Shown: piece after piece, positions 54,330 through 62,875 of the stretch
Layout of the letters: each line of letters starts with the position of its first letter
Numbering within the stretch: the first letter of the stretch is position 1
Translations under genes and position numbers: made by a program
Assembly: GCA_963775235.1 (NCBI GenBank)
Contig: CAVZHY010000006.1
Location: 62,001 to 126,000, forward strand
DNA from: JBBDMC01 sp963775235
Lineage (GTDB): Bacteria > Pseudomonadota > Alphaproteobacteria > Rhizobiales > Kaistiaceae
DNA length: 64,000 nt
Direction of reading: 5' to 3'
The notes under the pieces: generated by a model
What the model saw: only the letters and a program-made list of their open reading frames with translations
Told to the model about the DNA's origin: nothing
Database searches by the model: none

Positions 54330-56104
54330 GCGACCTCACCGCGCTCACCATCGCCGGGATTCGCGAGGGGTTGGCCGGACGGAAATTCTCGGCTGTCGAA
54401 CTCGCTGAGGCCTTCCTCGCTGCCATGGAGGAGGCGCGGGCGCTCAACGCCTACATCGTCGAGACGCCGGAGAAGGCGTTGGCAATGGCGGCTGAGTCTG
54501 ACCGGCGTATCGCGGCGGGCACGGCGCGGCCGCTCGAAGGCGTGCCGCTCGGCGTCAAGGATCTGTTCTGCACCGAGGGCGTTCACGCCCAGGCGGCGAG
54601 CCACGTTCTGGACGGCTTCAAGCCGACATACAAATCGACTGTCACCGCCAACCTGTGGGCGGACGGGGCCGTCATGCTCGGCAAGCTCAACATGGACGAG
54701 TTCGCCATGGGCTCCTCCAACGAGACCTCGTACTACGGGCCGGTGGTCAATCCGTGGCGATCGAAGGGCTCGAACGCTGCGCTGGTCCCCGGCGGCTCGT
54801 CGGGCGGTTCGGCGGCAGCAGTGGCGGCGCACCTTTGCGCCGGGGCGACCGGTACCGATACCGGCGGCTCGATCCGCCAGCCGGCGGCGTTCACCGGCAT
54901 CGTCGGCGTCAAGCCCACGTACGGACGCTGCTCACGCTGGGGGATCGTGGCGTTCGCCTCCTCCCTCGACCAGGCCGGGCCGCTTGCCCGCACGGTCCGC
55001 GATGCCGCCCTCCTGCTTCGCTCGATGGCCAGCGTCGATCCGAAAGATGCGACTTCCGCCGAAATGCCGGTGCCGGACTATCAGGCTGCAGTAGGGCAAA
55101 GCGTGAAGGGTCTGCGTATCGGGATACCGAAGGAATACCGCGTCGATAACATGCCGCCTGAGGCCGAAACGCTATGGGAGGCCGGCAAACGGTGGCTGTC
55201 CGAGGCCGGGGCCGAGATCGTCGACATCTCATTGCCGCACACGAAATATGCGTTGCCGGCGTACTACATCGTGGCTCCGGCGGAGGCCTCGTCCAATCTC
55301 GCCCGTTACGACGGCGTCCGCTATGGCCTGCGGGTGCCGGGCGACGACGTCATCTCTATGTATGAAAACACGCGCTCGGCCGGCTTCGGCAAGGAGGTGA
55401 AGCGGCGCGTATTGATCGGGACGTATGTGCTTTCGGCGGGCTACTACGACGCCTATTACCTCAGGGCGCAGAAGGTGCGCACGCTGATCAAGCGCGACTT
55501 CGAGACGGTGTTCGCCGACGGGATCGACGCGATCCTGACGCCCGCCACCCCAACGGCGGCGTTCGGGATCGAGGCCATGGCGACGGCCTCACCGATCGAG
55601 ATGTACCTCAACGACGTCTTCACGGTGACGGTCAACATGGCCGGGTTGCCAGCGATCGCGGTGCCGGCCGGAATGACCTCCGACGGTCTGCCGGTCGGTC
55701 TGCAACTGATCGGCAGGGCTTTCGACGAGGAGATGCTGTTCCGCACTGCGCAGGTGATCGAGGACGCGGCGGGCCGGTTCGAGCCCGAGCCGTGGTGGCA
55801 GGCGGAGGCGCCCCATTCTCTGCATGCATCCACGACCCAGAACGCGCCACCGACCGGCCTGTCCGGCCCGCTTCTCGCCATGTGGCACGCCGCCAAGGGC
55901 GAATGGGACAAGGCACATGCGATCGTCCAGGACGATTCGAGCAAGGCGGCGGCGTGGGTGCATGCTCACCTCCATCGCGTCGAGGGCGACGAGGCCAATG
56001 CGGCCTACTGGTATCGGCAGGCGGATAAGCCCAAGGCGACGGGCGAACTTGACGACGAGTGGCAGACGATCGCGACGGCGCTGCTGACCGAGGGCGGCAT
56101 ATGA
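54326..56104 (+). CDS. gatA: Amidotransferase subunit A (GatA) with an extra ~95-residue C-terminal domain
   Basis: The amidase subunit of GatCAB. GTG 54326 overlaps gatC; the frame is open far upstream, but that is antisense to dinB. The catalytic Ser-cisSer-Lys triad is present: Lys in GVPLGVKDLF, Ser in PGGSSGGSAAAVAA and GATGTDTGGSIRQPAAF. The amidase fold ends near FEPEPWW (~residue 490), as in ordinary GatA. It then continues without a stop into LSGPLLAMWHAAKGEWDKAHAIVQ ... AAWVHAHLHRVEGDEANAAYWYRQADKP ... IATALL, which resembles a small TPR-like protein that is usually a separate gene in relatives. At 592 residues it is ~100 longer than usual. The stop overlaps gatB. Confidence 0.95.
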   Translation: MSDLTALTIAGIREGLAGRKFSAVELAEAFLAAMEEARALNAYIVETPEKALAMAAESDRRIAAGTARPLEGVPLGVKDLFCTEGVHAQAASHVLDGFKPTYKSTVTANLWADGAVMLGKLNMDEFAMGSSNETSYYGPVVNPWRSKGSNAALVPGGSSGGSAAAVAAHLCAGATGTDTGGSIRQPAAFTGIVGVKPTYGRCSRWGIVAFASSLDQAGPLARTVRDAALLLRSMASVDPKDATSAEMPVPDYQAAVGQSVKGLRIGIPKEYRVDNMPPEAETLWEAGKRWLSEAGAEIVDISLPHTKYALPAYYIVAPAEASSNLARYDGVRYGLRVPGDDVISMYENTRSAGFGKEVKRRVLIGTYVLSAGYYDAYYLRAQKVRTLIKRDFETVFADGIDAILTPATPTAAFGIEAMATASPIEMYLNDVFTVTVNMAGLPAIAVPAGMTSDGLPVGLQLIGRAFDEEMLFRTAQVIEDAAGRFEPEPWWQAEAPHSLHASTTQNAPPTGLSGPLLAMWHAAKGEWDKAHAIVQDDSSKAAAWVHAHLHRVEGDEANAAYWYRQADKPKATGELDDEWQTIATALLTEGGI

Positions 56105-57570
56105 GCCGCGCCGCCGACGCCGGAAAGTTGATCAAGGGCGCCACCGGCGATTGGGAGATCATCGTCGGCATGGAAGTGCACGCCCAGGTGGTTTCCAGGG
56201 CGAAGCTGTTCTCGGGCGCCTCGACCGCCTTTGGTGCTGCGCCCAACGCACATGTCAGCCTGGTCGACGCGGCGATGCCGGGAATGCTGCCGGTGATCAA
56301 CCACGAATGCATCGCTCAGGCCTTGCGCACCGGTCTGGGCCTGGGAGCCGAGATCAACCTGAAGAGCCGGTTCGACCGAAAGAACTACTTCTACCCAGAC
56401 CTTCCGCAGGGCTATCAGATATCGCAGTACCAGCAGCCGATCGTCGGATCGGGCACTGTGGCCGTCGACCTCGGCGACGGCGAGACGATCGGCGTCGGTA
56501 TCGAGCGGCTGCACCTTGAGCAGGACGCCGGCAAGTCGCTGCACGAGGCGCACGCGACGATGAGCTACGTCGACCTCAACCGGTCGGGGGTGGCGCTCAT
56601 GGAAATCGTCACCAGACCAGACCTGCGCTCGGCCGACGAGGCAAAGGCGTTTCTCGCCAAGCTGCGCACGATCATGCGCTATCTTGGCACCTGCGACGGC
56701 GACATGGAGAAGGGACACCTGCGCGCTGACATCAACGTGTCGGTGCGCCGGCCCGGCGAATCGCTCGGAACGCGCTGTGAGATCAAGAACCTGAACTCGA
56801 TCCGCTTCATCGGCCAGGCGATCGAGCACGAGGCGCGGCGACAGATCGCCCTGATCGAGGACGGTGGCGTCATCGAGCAGGAGACGCGGCTGTTCGATCC
56901 CGACCGGGGCGAGACACGGTCGATGCGCAGCAAGGAAGAGGCGCACGATTACCGCTACTTCCCCGACCCGGACCTCTTGCCGCTGCAGCTTGATCCGGCG
57001 TGGGTCGAGTCGCTGAAGCAGGCGCTGCCGGAACTGCCCGACGCCCGTCGGGCGAGATTCGTCTCCGACTATGGGCTCAAACCCTATGACGCCGGCGTGC
57101 TCACCGCCGACAAGGAAACGGCGGACTTCTATGAGGCGGTCGGGCGTGGGCGCGACTCCAGGCTCGCCGCCAACTGGGTTATCAATGAACTCGCCGGACG
57201 CCTCAACCGCGAAGGCAAGGGCATTGAGGATAGCCCCGTCTCTGCCGCGCAGCTCGGCGGGATTGTCGATCTCATCGCAGCCGGAACCATCTCCGGCAAG
57301 ATCGGCAAGGACGTGTTCGAGATCGTCTGGGGGGAGGGCGGTGATCCGGCGGAGATAGTCGAGAAACGCGGCCTGAAGCAGGTCACCGATACCGGCGCCA
57401 TCGAGAAGGTGGTCGATCAGATCATTGCCGCTAACCCGGACAAGGTCGAGCAGGCGAAAACAAAACCAACTGCGCTCGGATGGTTTGTCGGCCAGGTGAT
57501 GAAGGCGAGCGGCGGCAAGGCCAACCCGCAGGCCGTCAATGCGCTGCTGAGGGAGAAGCTGGGGCTGTAG
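56101..57570 (+). CDS. gatB: Glutamyl-tRNA(Gln)/aspartyl-tRNA(Asn) amidotransferase subunit B
   Basis: The 489-residue tRNA-binding and kinase subunit of GatCAB. Signature elements are WEIIVGMEVHAQVVSRAKLFS, FDRKNYFYPDLPQGYQISQ, LEQDAGKSLH, DLNRSGVALMEIVTRPDLRS, ADINVSVRRPGESLGTRCEIKNLNS, SKEEAHDYRYFPDPDLLPL, and the C-terminal GatB/YqeY tail (GWFVGQVMKASGGKANPQAVNALLREKL). ATG overlaps the gatA stop. Its 3' end overlaps the convergent lipoprotein gene by 35 nt. Confidence 0.97.
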   Translation: MSRAADAGKLIKGATGDWEIIVGMEVHAQVVSRAKLFSGASTAFGAAPNAHVSLVDAAMPGMLPVINHECIAQALRTGLGLGAEINLKSRFDRKNYFYPDLPQGYQISQYQQPIVGSGTVAVDLGDGETIGVGIERLHLEQDAGKSLHEAHATMSYVDLNRSGVALMEIVTRPDLRSADEAKAFLAKLRTIMRYLGTCDGDMEKGHLRADINVSVRRPGESLGTRCEIKNLNSIRFIGQAIEHEARRQIALIEDGGVIEQETRLFDPDRGETRSMRSKEEAHDYRYFPDPDLLPLQLDPAWVESLKQALPELPDARRARFVSDYGLKPYDAGVLTADKETADFYEAVGRGRDSRLAANWVINELAGRLNREGKGIEDSPVSAAQLGGIVDLIAAGTISGKIGKDVFEIVWGEGGDPAEIVEKRGLKQVTDTGAIEKVVDQIIAANPDKVEQAKTKPTALGWFVGQVMKASGGKANPQAVNALLREKLGL

Positions 57571-58120
57571 GCGCGGGCGGCACCTCCGGCTCCTGTTCCG
57601 GCTCGCCTTTGTCGACGGTTATGTCGTAGGTGGCGTCCGGGTCGGCGCCGCCATCGATAGCAGCTTCGGCGCTGGCAACGTACGCCTTGAGGTCATCGAT
57701 ACAAATCATCTGATCTTCGCATTGGCGGAGCCCCGGGCCGGCATCGCTGTCGTCGCCGATCGCCTTGTACGTCTCGGCCGTGCCGGTCGTGAGGTCGATT
57801 TTGACGACAGCGTAGAGCCGGCGCTGCTCGCCGTTGTCGGTGCCGCTGACCTGGGTGACGTAGAGGTTGGGCCGGTCGAGGGGCAAGAATCGCATCGTGA
57901 TTCCATTGTCGCTGTCTTCCGCGACATAGGCCTTGCCCTGGCGCGTCAGCAAACTGGCGTCACTGGAGCCCTTGTCGCGAAAGGTGATTTTGGCGTACGG
58001 CGCCACCGAATTGTCGTCGGTCAGGAGCGGCTGGTCCGACGTGAAACAACTCGCCAGGCCGAGGGCCGCGAGCAGAACGACGAGAAGGCTGAGGAGCTTC
58101 ACGACCGACCTCTGAGACAA
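57536..58120 (-). CDS. Hypothetical lipoprotein
   Basis: A 194-residue protein with a lipoprotein signal (KLLSLLVVLLAALGLASC, lipobox LASC, Cys ~25). The mature part is mixed beta (VAPYAKITFRDKG, YVAEDSDNGITMRFLPLD, YVTQVSGTDNGEQRRLYAVVKIDL) with two further cysteines (QCEDQMICIDDL), and the last ~25 residues are Pro/Glu/Ala-rich. I do not recognise a family. It is convergent with gatB and overlaps its end tail to tail. Confidence 0.75.
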   Translation of the reverse strand: MSQRSVVKLLSLLVVLLAALGLASCFTSDQPLLTDDNSVAPYAKITFRDKGSSDASLLTRQGKAYVAEDSDNGITMRFLPLDRPNLYVTQVSGTDNGEQRRLYAVVKIDLTTGTAETYKAIGDDSDAGPGLRQCEDQMICIDDLKAYVASAEAAIDGGADPDATYDITVDKGEPEQEPEVPPAPTAPASPSAAH

Positions 58121-58479
58121 CCGATGGGGGTGTCATTATCGGATGCGCCGGGAAGGTCGCCAAGGGGCGACGAAGCCGCGGTCGCAGGAACGGCAGGGCG
58201 TCACTTTCTGATGCGTTGGTTGAGCATCCATCAAAGCGATCCTGGGAACCTGGTTAGCGCCGGGTTCACGTCTGCTGAACGTTTGGTAAATCGACATCGC
58301 GCCGACCGTCAAATTGGCAAGCAAATCAGCGGCGGTGGATGATCATCGTTACTAAGTCATTATTCTGCCTTTTGAATTTCGTTAACGGCGCTCATTAACC
58401 TGCCTTTGAAGCGATCTCGTGACACTCGGACCCATCGGAGGCCAGTGGCGAAACAACGCCAATACGAACGGGGAGTGCT
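58121..58479. other. Intergenic region with an AT-rich stretch
   Basis: The spacer between the lipoprotein gene and a small Sel1-type gene, transcribed away from each other. It becomes clearly AT-richer from about 58300 to 58410, with TTAA at 58382 and 58395 in GTTAACGGCGCTCATTAACC. Promoters of both genes must lie here, but I cannot define boxes with confidence. No coding frame or RNA is evident. Confidence 0.5.
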
Positions 58480-58749
58480 ATGGCACGGTTGGAGATGGGT
58501 GGCACGAACATCGCGTCGATGGGAGAGGGCAAGCCGAACGCGCAAGATCTCTTCGATCTAGGCATGATTTACTCAACGGGGCTTGAGGTCGACACCGACC
58601 TCGTTGCGGCGCACAAGTGGTTCAATCTTGCCGCGGTGAGTGGTAACGCCGAGGCGGCCCACTATCGCCAGGAGATCGCCCTTGAGATGAGCGAGGCCGA
58701 TATTGCCGCTGCCCAGCGTGCGGCGCGCGAGTGGCTGACGACGCACTGA
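58480..58749 (+). CDS. Small Sel1-like repeat protein
   Basis: An 89-residue protein with one and a half Sel1-type (TPR-related) repeats: AQDLFDLGMIYSTGLEVDTDLVAAHKWFNLAAVSGNAEAAHYRQEIALEMSEADIAAAQRAAREWL, the A-x-x-x-L-G-x-x-Y...A-x-x-W-x-x-x-A-A pattern. Similar small proteins are common in Hyphomicrobiales. No signal peptide is seen. ATG 58480 follows CGGGGAGTGCT. Function unknown; Sel1 repeats usually mediate protein contacts. Confidence 0.82.
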   Translation: MARLEMGGTNIASMGEGKPNAQDLFDLGMIYSTGLEVDTDLVAAHKWFNLAAVSGNAEAAHYRQEIALEMSEADIAAAQRAAREWLTTH

Positions 58750-58779
58750 CGGTCGTGATCGAATCCATAGCAATGCCGC

Positions 58780-58980
58780 TCAACGCGGAAGGCGGCGCTG
58801 CGCGGCGGCCAGGGCATCGACATCGATTCCGCGAGCAATCATCTCATCGCGCAGCCTGCCGGTGATCTCACGGCAGCCACACGCCTTGGCGTGGGCGACG
58901 TGCCACTCGATGCGCTGATCGAGGCTGGGGTTCTTCGGCATCGGATGGGACCGGTGCCAAACTGCGTTTATCTTACCCAT
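58780..58980 (-). CDS. Small conserved hypothetical protein
   Basis: A 66-residue protein from ATG 58980 (MGKINAVWHRSHPMPKNP) with SLDQRIEWHVAHAKACGCREI and a C-terminal helix. As I recall, the MPKNPSL-x-x-R-I-E-W-H-x-x-H-x-x-x-C-x-C segment is conserved among alphaproteobacteria in small proteins without known function. The Cys-x-Cys with nearby histidines could bind a metal. It is directly downstream (8 nt) of the dehydratase gene on the same strand. A longer start at 59106 would overlap that gene and is rejected. Confidence 0.7.
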   Translation of the reverse strand: MGKINAVWHRSHPMPKNPSLDQRIEWHVAHAKACGCREITGRLRDEMIARGIDVDALAAAQRRLPR

Positions 58981-58988
58981 GGTCGAAC

Positions 58989-60785
58989 TCAGTGGCTGTC
59001 GCGGGGGACGCCACTCGTCGTTGCCACATGCTGGTATTTGATGGCTGGTTTGAGGACCATACCGTTGGAGAGCTGGTCGACGATGCCACGCTGGATTTCC
59101 TGCCACGGTGTCTGACTCGCCGGAAAGGGAAATCCGCCGTGGCCGTTCAGCTCAGCGCGGCGTGTGGCGAGTTCTTCGTCTGAGATGAGGATGTTGGCTT
59201 CGCCGGCGTCGAGGTCGATGCGCACGCGGTCGCCTGTCCTTATCAGCGCGAGGCCCCCGCCGGCGGCCGCTTCGGGCGACGCATTGAGGATCGACGGCGA
59301 CCCGGAGGTGCCCGATTGGCGACCATCGCCGATGCAGGGCAGGGAGTGGATACCGCGCTTGATGAGCGCAGCCGGCGGCTGCATGTTGACCACCTCGGCG
59401 CTCCCCGGATAGCCGATCGGCCCGGCGCCGCGGATGAACAGCATCGAGGCGTCGTCGATGCCGAGGGCCGGATCGTCGATGCGGCGGTGATAGTCCTCCG
59501 GCCCATCGAAGACGATCGCCCGGCCCTCGAAGGCATTTGGACTGCCCGGGTTAGACAGATAACGGTCGCGGAACTCCTCCGAGATCACGCTGGTCTTCAT
59601 AATCGCGGAATCGAACAGGTTGCCGTGAAGCACGATGAACCCCGCATCGGCGACCAGCGGATTGTCCAGCGGGCGGATCACGTCGCTGTCTCCGGTTTCG
59701 CGGCCGCGACAATTGTCACCGATGCTCTTGCCGTTCACCGTCATGGCCTCCTCGCGGATGAGGCCCCCCTTGATCAGTTCGTTGATGACGGCGGGAACGC
59801 CGCCTGCGCGGTGATATTCCTCCCCCAGGTATTTGCCGGCGGGCTGAAGGTTGACCAGCAGCGGCACCTTGTGGCCGACGCGCTCCCAGTCCTCGACAGT
59901 GAGTTCGACGCCGACGTGCCGGGCAATGGCATTCAGGTGGATCGGTGCGTTGGTTGAGCCGCCGATCGCCGAGTTGACAACGATCGCGTTTTCGAAGGCG
60001 GCGCGGGTGAGAATGTCGGACGGCTTGAGGTCTTCTCGTACCATCTCGACAATGCGCTTGCCGGTCTCGTAGGCGATCTGGCCGCGCTCGCGCGAAGGCG
60101 CCGGAATCGCTGCACAGCCCGGCAGGCTCATGCCAAGCGCCTCGGCGAGCGAGTTCATCGTGGTGGCGGTGCCCATGGTGTTGCAGTGGCCGACGGAGGG
60201 AGCCGAGGAGGCGATGAGCTCGACGAACTGCTGGTAGTCGATCTCGCCGGCGGCAAGCTGCTCGCGTGCTTTCCACACGATGGTGCCGGACCCGGTGCGC
60301 TCGCCACGCCACCAGCCGTTGAGCATCGGTCCGCCCGAGAGCACAATCGAAGGCAGGTCCACAGTGGCCGCGGCCATGAGGCAGGCGGGTGTCGTCTTGT
60401 CGCAGCCGGTGGTGAGCACCACGCCGTCGAGCGGGTAACCGAAGAGGATTTCGACCAGCCCGAGGTAGGCGAGGTTGCGGTCGAGGGCCGCGGTTGGTCG
60501 CTTGCCCGTTTCCTGGAGGGGATGGACCGGAAACTCCATGGCAATGCCGCCCGCCTCCCGAATCCCTTCGCGCACCCTTGCCGCCAGGGCGAGGTGGTGA
60601 CGGTTGCATGGGACGAGATCGGAGCCGGTCTGGGCAATGCCGATGATCGGCTTGCCCGACTGCAGTTCGGCGCGCGTCAGCCCGTAGTTCAGATAGCGCT
60701 CGAGGTAGAGCGCGGTCATGTTCGGGTTGTCGGGATTGTCGAACCAGGCTTGGGAACGCAGCCGTTTTGCATCTTGTCCGGGCAT
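58989..60785 (-). CDS. IlvD/Edd family dehydratase, probably a sugar-acid (arabonate/xylonate-type) dehydratase
   Basis: A 598-residue iron-sulfur dehydratase. Cluster cysteines lie in VLTTGCDKTTPACLM and SVGHCNTMGTATTMNSLAEALGM; also NSAIGGSTNAPIHLNAIARH and LPCIGDGRQSGTSGSPSIL. The N-terminus FDNPDNPNMTALYLERYLNYGLTRAELQ and the phrase GMSLPGCAAIPAP are typical of pentonate and related sugar-acid dehydratases rather than of IlvD proper. The exact substrate cannot be assigned. ATG 60785 follows AAGGAAGACGGCAGAC; an upstream ATG (60836) lacks a ribosome site. Confidence 0.88.
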   Translation of the reverse strand: MPGQDAKRLRSQAWFDNPDNPNMTALYLERYLNYGLTRAELQSGKPIIGIAQTGSDLVPCNRHHLALAARVREGIREAGGIAMEFPVHPLQETGKRPTAALDRNLAYLGLVEILFGYPLDGVVLTTGCDKTTPACLMAAATVDLPSIVLSGGPMLNGWWRGERTGSGTIVWKAREQLAAGEIDYQQFVELIASSAPSVGHCNTMGTATTMNSLAEALGMSLPGCAAIPAPSRERGQIAYETGKRIVEMVREDLKPSDILTRAAFENAIVVNSAIGGSTNAPIHLNAIARHVGVELTVEDWERVGHKVPLLVNLQPAGKYLGEEYHRAGGVPAVINELIKGGLIREEAMTVNGKSIGDNCRGRETGDSDVIRPLDNPLVADAGFIVLHGNLFDSAIMKTSVISEEFRDRYLSNPGSPNAFEGRAIVFDGPEDYHRRIDDPALGIDDASMLFIRGAGPIGYPGSAEVVNMQPPAALIKRGIHSLPCIGDGRQSGTSGSPSILNASPEAAAGGGLALIRTGDRVRIDLDAGEANILISDEELATRRAELNGHGGFPFPASQTPWQEIQRGIVDQLSNGMVLKPAIKYQHVATTSGVPRDSH

Positions 60786-61098
60786 GTCTGCCGTCTTCCT
60801 TGGTACTGTAGTTCGCCGTGGTGGGCGCACACACAAATCTTCGACCGCGGTCTGAGAACCCGCGGCCGTCGACAGCCCCGCGCGTCAGCGGCGGCCATTG
60901 CTGTCGTTCGCGATAGCACTACGACGAAGATACCAGCGGCGCCAGCGGTGCTTGCGCCGGGAAGGTGGGGGCAGATTCTACCGCGGCGGTCGCGTCAGGC
61001 GCCGCCGCGGGACATTCCGCCTTGAGCATCAGACTCCGTCGCCGCGTGTTGCAGTCGCAACGGCGGCGGACCGCTCGCGCTCCGTTCGGTTACGCCGT
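60786..61098. other. Intergenic region, nothing recognised
   Basis: A 313-bp spacer between two minus-strand genes. It contains CCGCGG repeats and short hairpins, but no T-run terminator and no supported coding frame. Confidence 0.45.
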
Positions 61099-61611
61099 CT
61101 AATAGGGGCACATCGTGCGGCTGCCGGAGTGGTAGGCGAGCACGGTGCCGGTCTTGGGGTCGAACGAATTCGGGTAGTATTTCTTGCACTTTGCAACCCA
61201 TTCCGGCGACCCGTCCACCAGATTGTCTCCCGAGTGTGCACGGGAGCCCGATGCGACTGCGCTGGCCGTCCGAATCGCGGCCTTTGGCGCGGGCGCCGCG
61301 GCCTTGTTGCCCGTTGATGTGCTGGCTTGGTCGATCGAGGCGACGGCGCGCGGCGCCCCGGGGTCTGCCACGTCGGCACCGAAGTAGGCCGATGCTTTTG
61401 GCATGGCAGGGTCTTCGTCCTGGTTCAGGCAACGGTAATAAGCCTGGTCCTGCACACTGACGGTCATCTTGGCCGGGGCGTCGACCTGTACCATCTGGTT
61501 GGCGTATTCCCGGGCGTAGAGCGCGCAATAGGCCGGCGACGCGGCAGACGCCGCTTCCTCCGTAAGGACGACAAGCCCGAGGGCGGCAACCGGCACTAGG
61601 AACGTTTTCAT
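61099..61611 (-). CDS. Secreted BA14K-like small protein
   Basis: A 170-residue exported protein. ATG 61611 starts a signal peptide (TFLVPVAALGLVVLTEEAASA); the mature N-terminus YCALYAREYANQMV and a low-complexity Ala/Ser-rich middle lead to a C-terminal WVAKCKKYYPNSFDPKTGTVLAYHSGSRTMCPY. The last part matches the BA14K pattern (W-x-x-x-C-x-x-x-Y-x-S-F-x-P-x-T-G-T-Y...C) of Brucella and other Hyphomicrobiales envelope proteins, where lectin-like activity was reported for the founder. Its role here is unknown. Confidence 0.78.
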   Translation of the reverse strand: MKTFLVPVAALGLVVLTEEAASAASPAYCALYAREYANQMVQVDAPAKMTVSVQDQAYYRCLNQDEDPAMPKASAYFGADVADPGAPRAVASIDQASTSTGNKAAAPAPKAAIRTASAVASGSRAHSGDNLVDGSPEWVAKCKKYYPNSFDPKTGTVLAYHSGSRTMCPY

Positions 61612-61948
61612 CACAAACAGCCTCCGTACTCTGTTCCCAGATCTTGGCAATGAAGTCGGGGGCGGAGACGGTCTGAGTTGACGCGTATACCTGGGCGCTC
61701 AAGACGCGGACCCCCGCCGCCCGTGCTCCTTTGCAAGGCGGAGTGTTTCAGCGATGTTTGGTCACAAGAGGTTCTAGCCGTGACGGGAAATGGGCAATCT
61801 CGGCGGCTTCGGCCACAATCTACGGTGTTTTGCCCTCGATTCGACTGATTCGCGGGCGTCGTCGTTAAGGAGGGTGGGTCTCGGGCGGTTGCTCGGGCCA
61901 CAATGCAAAATGGCCCAAGAAAAATCCAGAAGCTCTCGGACATTGGCT
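61612..61948. other. Divergent intergenic region
   Basis: The spacer between the BA14K-like gene and the first sulfotransferase gene, transcribed away from each other. It includes AAGGAGGG (61867-61874), but no suitably spaced start follows in frame. The upstream part of the sulfotransferase frame (from 61790) is open and could be coding if the start is earlier than I chose. Confidence 0.4.
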
Positions 61949-62833
61949 ATGGCCAAACCGCGAAGCTTCGGTCTGGATGAGCAGACGCGTTTCAAGCCGC
62001 GTTCCGGCATCATGTGGCTGGCGTCCTACCCGCGATCCGGCAACACGTGGACGCGGGTATTTCTGTACAACATGTCCAGGGTGATGGCCGGGAAGCGGGG
62101 TCCGGCGAAGCTCTCGGACGTGACGCGGTTCGTTGCCTGGGAGGTCGGGGTCTTTGCCGAAGTCCACGGCGGCTCAGGGCTGTCGAAACTTACACGCCAG
62201 GAGATCGCAGACCTCCGGCCGAAGTTGCAGGCGGCCGTCGCGGCTCGCCGGGAAGGTTTGACGTTTCTCAAGACCCATTCGGCGCGATCGGTTGATTGCG
62301 GCGCACCGATCATCAATGAGGACGTCACGAGGGGGGCGATCTACGTTCTTCGAAATCCGTTGGATGTAGCCGTCTCCTACGCGAAGCACATGGGCATCGG
62401 CGTCGATCGCGCGATTGCGTGGATGGAGATGCCGGGGTGGACTTCCGCCCGGACTGACAAGCAAATCCACGAGGTCATCGGGTCGTGGAGCGAGAACGTA
62501 AGCAGTTGGACTGCGATGTCGACCGCCAGCCAGTTCGTACTTCGTTATGAGGACGCGATTGCCAAGCCCTTTGTTGTCTTTGGTCAGTTGGCGCGGTTCA
62601 TGGGGCTCACGCCAGATAACATTGAGCTCGGCCTCGCGGTTGAATACTGTACGTTCGGCCGACTTAGACAACAGGAGCGCGAAAGCGGTTTCCGCGAACG
62701 CGCGGTCAGGTCCGAGGTCCACTTCCGTGTTGGCCAGGTTGGCGACTGGCGCCGCCACCTGACCGCCCGACAGGTCGATCGAATCGTTCGCGTTCACGGC
62801 GAACAGATGCGCCGGTTCGGCTATCTGCCCTAG
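61949..62833 (+). CDS. Sulfotransferase domain protein (Sulfotransfer_1 type)
   Basis: A ~294-residue enzyme that would move sulfate from PAPS to an alcohol or amine. The 5'-phosphosulfate loop is WLASYPRSGNTWTRVFLYN (residues ~24-42); LTFLKTHSA follows, and the 3'-phosphate motif is YVLRNPLDVAVSYAKHMG. The C-terminus carries the R-x-G-x-x-G-D-W-R-x-x-L-T motif as FRVGQVGDWRRHLT. The start is uncertain (61949 or 61910; neither has a clear ribosome site). Its acceptor is unknown. Convergent with a second sulfotransferase 42 bp away. Confidence 0.85.
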   Translation: MAKPRSFGLDEQTRFKPRSGIMWLASYPRSGNTWTRVFLYNMSRVMAGKRGPAKLSDVTRFVAWEVGVFAEVHGGSGLSKLTRQEIADLRPKLQAAVAARREGLTFLKTHSARSVDCGAPIINEDVTRGAIYVLRNPLDVAVSYAKHMGIGVDRAIAWMEMPGWTSARTDKQIHEVIGSWSENVSSWTAMSTASQFVLRYEDAIAKPFVVFGQLARFMGLTPDNIELGLAVEYCTFGRLRQQERESGFRERAVRSEVHFRVGQVGDWRRHLTARQVDRIVRVHGEQMRRFGYLP

Positions 62834-62875
62834 CGCCTGCGCACCCGAGACTCATGGCGGCGGCGAAGCGGGCCA

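Noticed and set aside
52472..56104. A 1210-residue open frame covering gatA and the region upstream
   Set aside because: The first ~600 codons are antisense to dinB and across gatC; only the part from GTG 54326 shows GatA sequence. High GC leaves long open shadow frames.
58382..58400. Possible CtrA site TTAAC...TTAACC before the Sel1-like gene
   Set aside because: The spacing (13 bp start to start) does not match the known motif.
61790..61948. Longer N-terminus for the first sulfotransferase
   Set aside because: The added residues (Arg/Leu/Ser-rich) do not resemble sulfotransferases and the GTG after AAGGAGG is too close for use; left as an alternative only.
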